This document shows positions 54,657 to 64,000 of a stretch of DNA of 64,000 bases, one piece after another. Positions within the stretch are counted from its first letter, which is position 1, and each line of letters starts with the position of its first letter. Where the stretch lies: assembly GCA_028274465.1 (NCBI GenBank), contig CM051456.1:94598753-94662752 (forward strand), written 5' to 3'. A model generated the notes under the pieces. That model saw only the letters and a program-made list of their open reading frames with translations. It had not been told where the DNA came from and ran no database searches. This stretch comes from Plantago ovata (lineage: Eukaryota > Streptophyta > Magnoliopsida > Lamiales > Plantaginaceae). The translations under genes were made by a program, and so were the position numbers.

Positions 54657-55981
54657 CCTCCACCTTGTGGTCCCGAACTAGCAACCTGAGGTGGAGGTGT
54701 AGGATTAGAAGGCGGTGCTCCTTCATACCAATTGTTCCCATAGCTGAGACGACTTCTATCTTGATTAGGACCATAGGCATTTTGATCCGAGTTATGAAAA
54801 TAACCACGGTTGCCTTGATTCTGGTATCCACCTCGGGGTCCACGGTTTTGTGGCCTCACATTGCCATAACCTTGCCCGTAGTTTACATCTCCAACTACTT
54901 GTTCTCCCTCAGCAGCATATACTTCTTGTCGGACATCGTTCGTGATGTATTGCTCTCTAGCAAATTCAGATTGGCATAAGTAGGGCGGGTGCCCATAGTT
55001 CTTGCACACACCACAAACTTCCGTAGAAGGAGAAGGAACGCTTTGCCTCAAAGCTTGCTTCACTTCATGGGCGAACCCATCGAAGGCATTTTGTTCCACT
55101 ACTACCTTGGCCTCACCTCTTTTCTCCTTTTGGAGCACACGAGCCCTCACATTCCGGTTTTGGGAATTCTGGTACATCATGTCCAGCTTCACTTGGGCTT
55201 GAGAAGGAAGCAACTCCCCCATACTACCTCCACAAATACTATCCACTTGAGATTGAATCTCAGGATGTAGACCATTGTAAAAGAATTGGAGAAGCTGACC
55301 TTTATCATACCCGTTATGTGGGCATCGATGATGCAACCCCATGGAACGATCATAGGCCTCGTGGAAAGGCTAATCGTACCTTTGCTCGAAGGAGCTAATT
55401 TGGCTCTTCATAGCCATTGTCTTGGAAGCGGGGTAGTAACGCTCCATAAACTTATCGAAACATAGATCCCATGTTGTCAAAGACCCGGCCTCCAAAATAT
55501 TGAGCCAAGCCTTTGCACGATCACCTAGCCCCATAGAAAAGACCTTCATGCGGAGATCATCATCTGTAACACCAGCTCCTGGTCGCCCAAGATGGAGAAC
55601 AAAGTTCTCGAGCTCATTCAAGTACCCTATCACGTCCTCATTAGCCATCCCATAGAATTTGGGTAGTTGTTGGAACATGTGATTCTTGATCTCCAAGTTC
55701 CTTGTGGCATCATTAAGGACAATTGCTGGTCCTCTAGCCCCAACCGTAGGCTTAGTAAGTGTGCGTATAGGTCTCTCCGCCATTTCACCTTCCAAGTAAA
55801 CAGATTCAAGAATTGGCTCCAAAAGATAAGAAGAAGACTCTCCTCGAATATCAGAAGTGGAAGCTCTAGATGCTACTCCCTCAAATTCGATATTCAAATT
55901 CCTCCTTCTCCTTTGAAACAAACGATCGATCTCGTCTACAAAAGGTTCAATAATAGGTCCACCCGTTCGGGTTCTAGGCAT
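54611..55981 (-). pseudogene. TR4 Gag with one premature stop
   Basis: Starts at the ATG at 55981 (MPRTRTGGP), parallel to TR1's MPHTRSRG. A more upstream in-frame start at 56089 would lie before the acceptor-like TTTCAG at 55990 and is less likely. One TAG at 55372-55370 after QRYD. The same frame continues to 54611, where the shift to the protease frame occurs. Gag core: FYGMANEDVIGYLNELENFV, SLTTWDLCFDKFMERYYPAS and QLLQFFYNGLHPE. Zinc knuckle CGVCKNYGHPPYLC near 55010. The tail is rich in Gly, Asn, Gln and Tyr. Expected to package the RNA. Confidence 0.85.
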
Positions 55982-56102
55982 GCACTCACCTGAAATACAA
56001 GATAGTGAGTATCTTAAGCAAAAAGAAACAAAAACAGAAATGAGACAAAGAAGAGATGTTGGCTGAAAAAACCAAAACAAAAACACCAACCAAAGGAGTT
56101 AA

Positions 56103-56121
56103 GTCCCCGGCAACAGCGCCA
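56103..56121 (-). other. Primer-binding site of TR4 (Asp tRNA, one mismatch)
   Basis: Sense TGGCGCTGTTGCCGGGGA, with C-to-T at the seventh base compared with TR1, TR5 and TR6. It lies a few bases inside the LTR edge at 56125. Confidence 0.9.
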
Positions 56122-56124
56122 AAT

Positions 56125-57527
56125 TGATGATGTCGTTTTTCACCAATTAAATTTGTTTTGAAAGCCTAAGAACACTTATCACTACACAAACTAGAGTGCA
56201 ATGGCAAGTTGTCCCCGAGTATCGTTCTCTCGGGACCTAACGTGGCTTTGTTTGAGGTTTTTGCTAGCAATTTCAGTCAACGATTTCAAATGTTGATAGA
56301 ATTGTTTCTTTAGAACAAGCAACGAGAAATCAGATTTATGTAATCAAGCTTGGAAAACGGTTGGTGGTAGAAATCAAATACACATGCATGGGTTACGAAT
56401 ATGCTCACAAGTTCAGTGCGTAAAACCTTCGATCGAGTCTGCTAAGCAACTCGTCTAGGCAACTTTAAGACACACATCATAAAAGATCACTATCAATACT
56501 TTAGAGGTGCTTGTCACCAACACCATTTATCTAGCATGCTGCAAATCTCTAACATACAATCCTATAGCTTTCATTGACCATGAGTTTGTCACTATACTCA
56601 ATTCGAATATATTTTATAGGCAACTAAGAATCATATGAAGGGATTTGCGGCAAGATTGAATCACAATCTCATGTAAGCATAAACATAACCCATAGCATGC
56701 ATATTCTACATTCTACCACCAACACAAAAGATTTAGCTACTCATATTCATCAACATAGACATCAATTCATATGAATAATAATCAGAATACATCATATCAA
56801 ACTACAAGACAAGAGAGTGATACAAGTTACCACCAAAGCTGTCACTAATCGGTGGAAAGCAAAGAAAACCTATCCGTAGATGATTACAAAGGATGAATCC
56901 CAATCAAAACCTTGAATCCCAAGCTAAAATACAATGTAATCTGAGTTTTCTCTGAGTTTTGGGGCTTAGGAGCTATCCAAAACGAAGTTACAGTTCAAAA
57001 GATATTCAAAAAATGACCAAAGATCAGATCTAAGAAGGAAAATCCAAAAACGTAACCACTGCCAAGCGGACCGCTTGGAGAAGCCAAGCGGAGCGCTTGG
57101 AAAGCGAAGCGCTTCGGGCACTCCAAGCGCTTCGCTTGGCTTCTGTGCCAAAGCTCCTGGAAATTGAAGCGGAGCGCTTCACTATTCCAGGCGCTTAGCT
57201 TGGCTCCTGGGCAGATTTTTGTCTTCAAACTCAATCTTTTTGCTCTCGCATGGCCCTCGGGTGCCTTGGACTCATACTTCTCGATGCTTATTGATGCTCA
57301 AACACTTACGAACAAGCCACGGAGATTGGGGAACTTCAACGGGGCCATCTTTTCCATCAAAAAGGCTCGTTTTTAGCTCCAAAAACGCAGTTTCGTACCT
57401 AAGTGCCTGAAAATGCAGAAAACACAAAACGTGGCACTATTCTACAAAACTAACCAAAAAACAAGGCTAGAAGATAGCAAAAGAAGGTAAAAAAGACAAG
57501 ATGAACGCGTCAAAAATACGTTCATCA
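56125..57527 (-). repeat. TR4 5' LTR
   Basis: 1403 bases, sense ends TGATGAACG and CATCATCA. Palindrome array at 57062-57180. Donor-like GTAACTTGTATC begins at 56830. Followed on the plus side by duplication TCTTT. Confidence 0.94.
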
Positions 57528-57532
57528 TCTTT

Positions 57533-58264
57533 CATACGATATTGGATTGGGAAGAGGTGACAACCTACGCGTAGCTAACTCGAAGAGCTATCTAACGGAG
57601 GGTCTTACGCGCCAATCCAAGATCGGACGCGCCCAAAATCTCTGTTCAAACTTAGAGGAAAAACTGGCAAACTTGCTGCCAGCCACATGCATAAACCCTA
57701 GAGCTTGTTCTGGGGTTTCTTTGACTTAGAACTACTGTTTCTTAGCGATTTGGAGCATCAAGGTAGAGATTTGTACATCTATTGATCTCACCTTGCTAGA
57801 TCTTTTTGAGTTTAGCAATTCACCGGAGATTGACAACCCTCGCTGGTAACTTTGTATCTCACTATTTTTTGCACTCTATCTTTCAATTCAACCATGTTTT
57901 CATCTATGATTGTTATGGATGCTATTGTTGATTTCGATTTTGATATGAGTAGCTAAATTTCTAGTTGGTGATAGTATGTAAATTCATAGCTAGGGTTCAT
58001 ATTGTGCATGATTGAGTTTCTGAATCTTTTACTTGTATAATTGTTTTATTCGATTCTTTGATCCGACTAAGCCAACTATCTTCGTATAAAAGTGTTAGAA
58101 ACACTAGGACAATTCAAGGTCAATGTTTTCGGTATTTACAATTATCAAGTACTGCTTGAACTAAGCCTGAGAACCTTAGCCAAGTATTAGTATAGATAAG
58201 AGGCTTTCAAAATACATGTCAAAACCTGTCTTTTGGTGTTTGTTCTGATCGAGTGTTTGGGTGG
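57533..58264 (+). repeat. Family B LTR, right part
   Basis: Resumes the LTR broken at 48245 (CATACGATATTGGATTGGG matches the solo LTR near 33718). Conserved blocks for the leader (AAACCCTAGAGCTTGTTCTGG) and donor-like GGTAACTTTGTATC are present. It is cut at 58264 by TR5. The final about 500 bases of the LTR lie outside the window. Here the GC hairpin seen in other family B LTRs is largely gone (57670-57690). Confidence 0.78.
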
Positions 58265-58618
58265 TGATGAACGTGTATTTTACACTTTCATTTGAGTCTT
58301 TTTTCACCAATTTAGCTATCCTCTATGTTAATTTAGCTATATTTTAGTGCATTTTATTAGAATAGTGTCACGTTTCCCTTTAGTTTGCATTTTACAGGTT
58401 TTAGGTGAAAAATGTGGTTTTCCGGGCAATTATATTGAAGAGAACAAAGAATCGGTGTTCCGAGAACATTTTTGGAGTATCTAGAAGATTCCGGATGGGA
58501 TTTGAAGTCTAGGGGTCGAGTCTGAAGGCTAAAAGGTCATTAGAAGGCAAAAACCGAGACCGAAAAGGAAAAGAAATCCAAAATAGCGTCGAAAACGCGT
58601 CTCTCGCCGACTGGAGCT

Positions 58619-58700
58619 CCCGGGGGATTCGCCCGGGATGCGGGGCGATTCGCCCCACACCAGGCGATGCGCCCGGTGTGTGGGGCGACTCGCCCCACGC
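58619..58700. repeat. GC palindrome array in TR5 LTR
   Basis: Three or four hairpins with the core GGCGATTCGCC or close variants: CCCGGG.GGATTCG.CCCGGG, GCGGGGCGATTCGCCCC, ACCAGGCGATGCGCCCGGT and GTGGGGCGACTCGCCCCAC (perfect). The TATA box follows after 12 bases. Confidence 0.9.
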
Positions 58701-58712
58701 CTGCCAAACTCC

Positions 58713-58721
58713 TATATATAG
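58713..58721 (+). promoter_or_regulatory. TATA box of TR5 LTR
   Basis: TATATATAG directly downstream of the palindrome array. The same arrangement is seen at 61989-61996 in TR6. Confidence 0.7.
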
Positions 58722-59468
58722 TTGTTGTTTCTCTATGTTTTTTCATACTTTCTCAGACCTTTTTCATACCTTTCTCATTAGTTTTAGGTAGGAATTCTCC
58801 AGAGCCTGTTCTGGAAATTCTTAGCATAGGAGACGATTTTTCTTATCAATTTGGATCTTGTGAGATCGCGATTCTTCGGAGATTGACAACCTTCGGTAAC
58901 ATTGTATCTCGCAATTTTTTCTATTCATGTTTATATATCTTTCAACATGTTTTCATTCAATCTTGCTATGATTTCTGTTGATTGCATGACATCTATGAGT
59001 AGCTAAATCTATCGTTGATGATAGTATGTGATTTCTTAGCGAGGGTTAGTAATTATGCTGATGGCGGTAAAGCGAATCAGACTTTGAGTTATTGCTTTAT
59101 TTCTTTGATTTATCTAAGCCCTCTATCTTCGTAGTGTTGAATAAAACGGAACACATTGGACAATTCATGATCAAAGATCTCTATGCAAAACGATCGGGTA
59201 CTTCATGCATGATTATTAACCTACTATGCTTTGAATGATCATACTATCACTAACTTCCATTATCTTGATAAGAAAAACCTGTGCTAAGTCGTTTGTTGAT
59301 TTTATAGTTTAAGTTAGATTAGATAAAGCTAGTTATAGTCCTTAGAGATCGACACTCGAGGTTATTTTACTGCTGCACTACGGTTTTCGTTGTAGTTGTG
59401 AATTGCCTTTGGCTTAAAAATAAATTTATTTGATTAATTTGAATCTGACAAATTCCGGTTCATAAAAT

Positions 59469-59486
59469 TGGCGCCGTTGCCGGGGA
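59469..59486 (+). other. Primer-binding site of TR5
   Basis: TGGCGCCGTTGCCGGGGA, perfect Asp-tRNA match, about 3 bases after the LTR. Confidence 0.94.
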
Positions 59487-59660
59487 CTATACTCTTTTTT
59501 TCTGTTTAGCTTTTTTATATTTTCAGTATTCGATTCCTAGTCTTAGTAGTATTAGTCTTTTTCGATTTTATAGGTGATTTCCAGAAATTTTCTTGATTTT
59601 CGAGACTTCTAACGAGACTAATTTTCAGTTTTAAGTTACTCCTGTTCCAGATTTTCAGGT

Positions 59661-60605
59661 ATGACGACCTTGAAAGCTCGCTTGACACCTACATTCTCGC
59701 AAGTCAAGAAAGAGTCAGCTATATACTTGGAAGAAGAGTTATCAGGGTATGACGTAACAAGTTCTGTAGTGAGAAGGATACCGAGGTTCGAAGATGGAGT
59801 GGGGATGAATCCGTTAAGCTTCATCAGATCCTATGAGGAAGAAATAGCAAAAGTTCCAGCAAAGGGGTTCACCGAGGACCAATTATGCAGGAAATTATTT
59901 TCCTTTGCTCTGGGATATGAACCGAGGATTTGGATAGCAAGGTTAGCACCAGGATCACTGAGAACCTGGGGCCAAGTAGTAGAGGAGTTCTTGGCGCGTT
60001 TCATGCCTTACCATGAGACGATTGCCTTGCGGAGTCGGATCGAACACTTCAAACAAGGAGAGTATGAGCGGTTCTGTGACACCTACGAACGTTTTGAGTT
60101 GTATAAACGTGAGTGCCCCCATCACCGTTTCGATGACGGAGAATTGATTTGGTATTTTTTGGTGGTCTACGTGATGATGTTAGGCTTTATGTGTATGGGA
60201 TGTGTGGAGGATTAGAAGAATGTACAGTTGAAGAGGCAGAGAAGGTCTTTCAAAAGTACGCCAGTGGATCTGCACAGTCTGAGAGGCTAATGTCGAGTCA
60301 AGTCACCAACAGGAATTCAAATCGGGGCGAAACTGAAGGCTTATACGAAGGATATTCTGAAGACGAAGATATCAGTGAGGAGGATGAACTTGCGTTTTAC
60401 GCTGGGACTAAGGCCATTGAGAATGTTTTTGAGATAGCACACGCAGGGCAAGCTGAAAACAATCTTCGCATCGAAAGGCTTTTGAAGCAGTCGAATTAAC
60501 TGAGCAACTGATAGAGGAACTTAGCTTGTTGAAGTGTGAAAAAGCAGAAGAAGTTCATCGAACTGAAGGAGAGACGATTTTAGACGAAGTCGCCCCCTGG
60601 AGGTG
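59661..60605 (+). pseudogene. TR5 Gag, two frameshifts
   Basis: ATG at 59661, two bases after an acceptor-like TTTTCAG. Reads MTTLKARLTPTFSQV, then a Gag core with LAPGSLRTWGQVVEEFLARFMPYHET, FKQGEYERFCDTYERFELYKRECPHHRFDDGELIW and, after an extra T near 60155, FFGGLRDDVRLYVYG. A second shift near 60475 (one base lost compared with TR6) moves the frame again before SLLKCEKAEE. The frame closes at 60604-60606 at the palindrome array. The C-terminal half is acidic (YSEDEDISEEDELAFY). No zinc knuckle is seen in this part. Confidence 0.85.
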
Positions 60606-61582
60606 AGGGGCGAACCGCCCAGCGTGGGGGGCGAATCGCCCCCCACAGGCAGAGAGTTGGGGGCGATTCGGCTCGCCCGAGGCGAATCGCCCGGGGCAGG
60701 GGGCGAATCGCCTCCCAGCTCTAGGGAGCTGGACGACCCCAGTCCCCCCGTTTTGACACCTGAAGCTGATCTCAAGCCACCTACAACTATTACTACTGAG
60801 GAACCTGAGTACGAAGAAGTGAATCTACTACTCCGCGGAGGAAAGATGACAAAAATTCCTAACTTCGTGCGTCCTAAACGTGTTGAATCTTCTGGGACCG
60901 ACAATGCGGGACCAAGCACAGAACAAGAGGTTAGTGAAAGTTCCAAAGAACCTCAAGAGAAGGATGATGAACCAAGACCATCTGGGGAAGGCACGGTTGA
61001 TGATGAAGTCGAAGGGGGAACTCCTACGCCAGTGGTACTTCACAAATCTTCTAATCCATATGTGCCCCCGAAACCACATGTACCATTCCCAAGTCGGATC
61101 AAGCCAGCCAAGAAGGATATTCAAGAGTCACCTCTATTCCAGCGCCTCTCAAAAGTTGAAGTCAATGTGCCTCTCTTGGAGTTAATCCAAAACATTCCAT
61201 CTTATACGAAATTCTTTCGTGAGATGAAGAACAAAAGGGTTACTTCAGAAAAGGAAGTTAATGGGGTTGAGACGGTCAATTCGATTGTCGGATTACCTGT
61301 GAAGAAGAAAGATCCTGGAAGTTTCATCATCGACATCGCTTTGGGGAATGGTCGAACTACAAGGGCAATGCTTGACTTGGGGGCTAGCATTAACTTAATG
61401 ACCTATTCGGTATACAAGGCCCTGGATCTCGGTGAATTGACACCAACTGATATGGTTGTCCAAATGGCGGACCAAAGTGTGAAGAGGCCAGTCGGGATAA
61501 TAGAAGATATCCTTGTGAAGGTGGACAAATTGATAATTCCAGCTGATTTTGTAGTAATGAAGTCTGCAGACGAGGGAAAGAG
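60603..61582 (+). pseudogene. TR5 Athila-type protease segment, truncated by TR6
   Basis: Open for the whole stretch, with Athila-type landmarks: VPFPSRIKPAKKD, VPLLELIQNIPSYTKFFREM, then the protease active site LDLGASINLM near 61370-61400, DLGELTPTDMVVQMADQSVKRPVGIIEDILVKV and ADFVVM. In Athila proteins the motif PLILGRPFL follows, but here TR6 begins at 61583, so the second half of the protease is missing. The first about 45 codons are encoded by the palindrome array and give Gly-Glu-Ser-Pro-Pro repeats. No ATG is needed if it is made as a gag-pol fusion. Confidence 0.85.
60606..60732. repeat. GC palindrome array inside TR5 gag-protease coding region
   Basis: GGGGCGAACCGCCC, GTGGGGGGCGA/TCGCCCCCCAC (perfect, 60624-60646), GGGGCGATTCGGCTCGCCC, GAGGCGAATCGCCC, GGGGGCGAATCGCCTCCC, then AGCTC/GGAGCT. 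Same core (GGCGAATCGCC) as in the family A LTRs. The upstream Gag frame ends exactly where the array begins. Confidence 0.88.
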
Positions 61583-61933
61583 TGATGAATGTGTATTTTA
61601 CACTTTCATTCGAGTCTTTTTCACCTATTTTAGCTATCCTCTATGTTAATTTAGCTATATTTTAGTACATTTTATTAGAATAGTGTCACGTTTCCCTTTA
61701 GATTTTATTTTACAGGTTTTGGTTGAAATTCGAGGATTTCCGGGCAATTATATTGAAGTTGACAAGGAATTGGTGTTCCAGAAGCCTATTTGGAGTATCT
61801 GAAGGTTTCCAGATAGGATTTGGAGTCTAGGGGTCGAATCTGGAGGTTATAAGGCGACTAGAAGTCAGAAACCAAGTCCAAAAAGGTGAAGAAATCCAAA
61901 ACCGCGTCGAAAACGCGGAATTCCGCGAAAATA

Positions 61934-61987
61934 CCGGGGGGCGAACCGCCGCATGGCTGGGGCGAACCGCCCCGTGATATTTCGGGG
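61934..61987. repeat. GC palindrome array in TR6 LTR
   Basis: Shorter than in TR5: a GGGGGGCGAACCGCCGC unit and GGGGCGAACCGCCCC (one mismatch), then CGGGGC next to the TATA box. The core has changed from GGCGATTCGCC to GGCGAACCGCC. Confidence 0.78.
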
Positions 61988-61988
61988 C

Positions 61989-61996
61989 CTATATAT
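61989..61996 (+). promoter_or_regulatory. TATA box of TR6 LTR
   Basis: TATATATA-type box directly after the palindromes, as in TR5. Confidence 0.65.
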
Positions 61997-62862
61997 AGTG
62001 CTCAGTTTTTCTCCAAAAATCATATCTTTCCAGACCTTCTCTCTCACCTCTCTCTATAGTTTTAGGTAGGAACTTCCCAGGGCCTGTCCTGGGAGTTCTG
62101 TAGCTTAGGGGATACTTTTTCATAGCAGTTTGGAGCTCGTAGGACCGCAATCATCCGGAGACGGACAACCTTCAGTAACTTTGTATCTTACATTTTTATT
62201 CTACTTATTTTATTATATTCTTTCAACATGTTCTCTTCTATGATTTCTGTTGATTGCATGCCTATTATGAGTAGCTAAACTTATCATTAGTGGTAGTATG
62301 TGAATTCTTAGCGAAGGGAAGATAATCATGCTAATGGGTATATCGCGCATTATACTCCGTGTCATTGCTTTATTTCGTTGATCAGTTGTAACCAAAATTC
62401 TCGTATGTTGTATTGATTATTATGCACAATTGGACACTAGTCGACCATCAGACCAATTATCTTCGTAGTGTTGAATAATTACGGAACACATTAGGACAAT
62501 CGTGATTGACTAGTCAGACCAAATTATCTTCGTAGTGCTTAATACTTGCAACTGGACACTAGATTGATTCAAAGATCTCTATGCAAGACCGAGGAATTTA
62601 TGCATGATTATCGACCCGTTATGTTAAGAAGGACCATACTATCACCAATCTCCATTATCTGCTAGAAACCCCCTATTGCTATTTGTTTGTTGTTTTATAT
62701 TCTCCTGTTAAATAGATAAAGCAAGTTATAGTCCAGAGAGAACGACACTCGAGTCATTCTACTGCTACACTACGGTTTTCGTTGTAGTTGTGGATTACCT
62801 TTGGCTAAATTACAAATTTATTTGACTGAAACCGGGATCTGACAAATCTCCGTTTATCAAAT

Positions 62863-62880
62863 TGGCGCCGTTGCCGGGGA
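62863..62880 (+). other. Primer-binding site of TR6
   Basis: TGGCGCCGTTGCCGGGGA, perfect Asp-tRNA match. Confidence 0.94.
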
Positions 62881-63111
62881 CTATACTCCTTTTTTCTGTT
62901 TAATTTGTTTATATTTACAGCTTTAGATTCCTAATTCAATTAGTTTTAGTTTTCCTTTTTAATCTCTCTCTGAAATTGCTTTCCTAGTGTGTTTCTAATT
63001 CACCTTTCTTAGCTTTAGTAGTATTCGATATCTAGAAATTTTCTCGATTTTCGAATTTTCTAACGAGGCTAATTTTTAGTTTTGAGTTACTCCTGATACA
63101 GATTTCCAGGT

Positions 63112-64000
63112 ATGACGACCTTAAAAGCCCGCTTGACACCGACGTTCTCGCAAGTCAGGAGGGGGTCAGCTATATACTTGGAAGAAGAGTTATCGGGGTA
63201 CGAGGTAACAAGCACCATAGTGAGAAGGATACCAAGGTTCAAAGAAGGAGAGGATATGAATCCAATAAGCTTCATCAGGTCCTATGAAGAGGAAGTAGCA
63301 AAAGTTCCAGCAAAGGGGTTCACCGAGGATCAATTATGCAGGAAGTTGTTTCCTTTTGCTTTGGGATATGAAAGGAGGATATGGATAGCAAGGTTAGCAC
63401 CAGGATCACTGAAGACCTGGAGCCAAGTAGTAGAGGAGTTCTTGGCACGTTTCATGCCTTACCATGAGACGATGGCACTTCGGAATCGGATCGAATACTT
63501 CAAGCAAGGAGAGTACGAGCGGTTCTGTGACACCTATGAACGATTTGAGCTGTATAAACGTGAGTGCCCCCACCACCGTTTCGACGATGGGGAGCTGATT
63601 TGGTTTTTTGTTGGAGGACTACGTGATGAAGTCAGACTTCAAATAGATGGGATATGTGGAGGTATAGAAGAATGTACAGTTGAAGAGGCAGTGAAGGTCT
63701 TTCAAACGTAGGACAATGGATCCGCACAATCCGAGAAGATAATGCCAAATGAAGTCGCCAACATATACTCAAATCAAGATGAAACTGACGGATCATACGA
63801 AGGCTATTCTGAGGACGAGGACATCAGTGAGGAAGAGGAACTTGCGTTTTACGCAGGGATTAAGGCCATTGAGAGTGTCCTCGAGGTAGCACACGCAGGG
63901 CAAGCTGAGAACAATCTTCGCATCGAGAAGGCTTTTCAAGCGATCGATGTAACTGAGCAACTTATCAAAGAACTTAGCTTACTGAAGTATGGAAGGTGCG
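63112..64000 (+). pseudogene. TR6 Gag, one stop codon, runs off window
   Basis: ATG at 63112, two bases after TTTCCAG. Parallel to TR5 Gag from MTTLKARLTPTFSQV to YFKQGEYERFCDTYERFELYKRECPHHRFDDGELIWFFVGGLRDEV without the TR5 frameshifts. One TAG at 63709-63711 where TR5 has TAC, after which the same frame stays open to the window end (YSEDEDISEEEELAFYAG, QAIDVTEQLIKELSLLKYG). Apart from that stop it is a better template for the family Gag than TR5. Confidence 0.86.

Larger units (their letters stand above)
48246..57527 (-). mobile_element. TR4: complete gag-protease-only Athila-like retrotransposon (family C)
   Basis: 9282 bases with perfect target duplication TCTTT (48241-48245 and 57528-57532) and TGATGA/TCATCA ends. 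Sense order: LTR 57527-56125, primer site, gag, protease, palindrome array, leader, plant-transposon ORF, second palindrome array, hairpin modules, A/G-rich tract, polypurine tract, LTR 49628-48246. It has no reverse transcriptase, RNase H or integrase. The LTRs look about 98% identical by eye, with a few small indels, so the insertion is fairly recent. Confidence 0.95.
58265..59465 (+). repeat. TR5 5' LTR (family A)
   Basis: About 1200 bases, starting TGATGAACGTG. The end is mutated (TTCATAA where relatives have TTCATCA or TTTATCA). Palindromes at 58619-58700 and TATATATAG at 58713-58721. Donor-like GTAACATTGTATC begins at 58896. Confidence 0.9.
58265..61582 (+). mobile_element. TR5: Athila-type element, 5' part, interrupted in protease
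   Basis: LTR 58265-59465, primer site 59469, gag 59661, gag-protease linker with a palindrome array, protease to 61582, where TR6 begins. The protease has Athila-type wording, so the full element may have carried reverse transcriptase and integrase beyond TR6. Bases before the LTR are GGTGG. Confidence 0.88.
61583..62859 (+). repeat. TR6 5' LTR (family A)
   Basis: 1277 bases, TGATGAATG to GTTTATCA. Palindromes at 61934-61987, TATA at 61989-61996, donor-like GTAACTTTGTATC beginning at 62175. A region at 62440-62570 repeats the phrase ATCTTCGTAGTG...GGACA three times. Confidence 0.9.
61583..64000 (+). mobile_element. TR6: Athila-type element inserted in TR5, 5' part
   Basis: LTR 61583-62859, primer site 62863, gag from 63112 to the window edge. 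Five bases before the LTR are AAGAG. The matching duplication would be at its far end, outside. It interrupts the TR5 protease and belongs to the same family as TR5. Confidence 0.85.

Overview
This window looks like repeat-rich nuclear heterochromatin from a flowering plant, probably a eudicot, although nothing here fixes the species. All of the recognisable coding sequence belongs to LTR retrotransposons: Ty1/Copia elements with initiator-Met tRNA primer sites (TGGTATCAGAGC), a SIRE/Maximus-type Copia element, and Athila-like Ty3/Gypsy elements with Asp-tRNA primer sites (TGGCGCCGTTGCCGGGGA). I see no host protein gene, rRNA, tRNA gene or CRISPR array. Most of the window can be resolved into nested insertions. 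Working names used below are TR1, TR2, TR4, TR5 and TR6 (Athila-like) and Cop1 to Cop3 (Copia).

Layout: (1) 1-17402 is TR1 on the minus strand, with its 5' LTR at 16139-17402, gag-protease at 15990-13840, a plant-transposon-protein ORF at 2689-1349, and its 3' LTR outside the window. It is split by the complete Copia element Cop1 (3438-13432, target duplication GGGAG on both sides). (2) 17403-19912 is the 3' end and 3' LTR of TR2 (plus strand), into which TR1 inserted. (3) 19913-35863 is the 3' part of a SIRE-like element: a long acidic ORF, a polypurine tract and an LTR. It is interrupted by Cop2 (21183-31397, duplication GTATT) and by a solo Athila-like LTR (33297-34808). (4) 35864-37703 and 47162-47827 are unclassified sequence split by Cop3 (37704-47161, minus strand, duplication GTTCA). 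Cop3 carries the best preserved gag-pol, with only two stop codons. (5) 47828-48245 plus 57533-58264 is an interrupted Athila-like LTR that holds TR4 (48246-57527, minus strand, duplication TCTTT). TR4 is complete but encodes only gag, protease and the plant-transposon protein. (6) 58265-61582 is TR5 (LTR, gag, partial protease), broken in its protease by TR6 (61583 to window end: LTR, primer site, gag).

TR1 and TR4 have no room for reverse transcriptase or integrase, so they are gag-bearing non-autonomous elements that would need enzymes supplied in trans. TR5 has an Athila-type protease and could have been autonomous before it was interrupted. Cop1 has nearly identical LTRs around long-dead coding sequence, which also suggests mobilisation in trans.

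The most interesting signal is RNA or DNA secondary structure rather than protein. GC-rich arrays of short palindromes, different in sequence in each family, lie just upstream of TATA boxes in several Athila-like LTRs, upstream of the leader of the plant-transposon ORF, and even inside a gag-protease ORF. The three Copia leaders share a repeated hairpin with compensatory base changes. The Athila-like 3' regions carry two or three copies of a 9-bp hairpin joined to a polypurine-tract-like sequence. Four of four Athila-like 5' regions have a splice-donor-like site in the LTR and an acceptor-like site just before the gag ATG. Percent identities given are by-eye estimates, and lineage names rest on recognised motifs, not searches.
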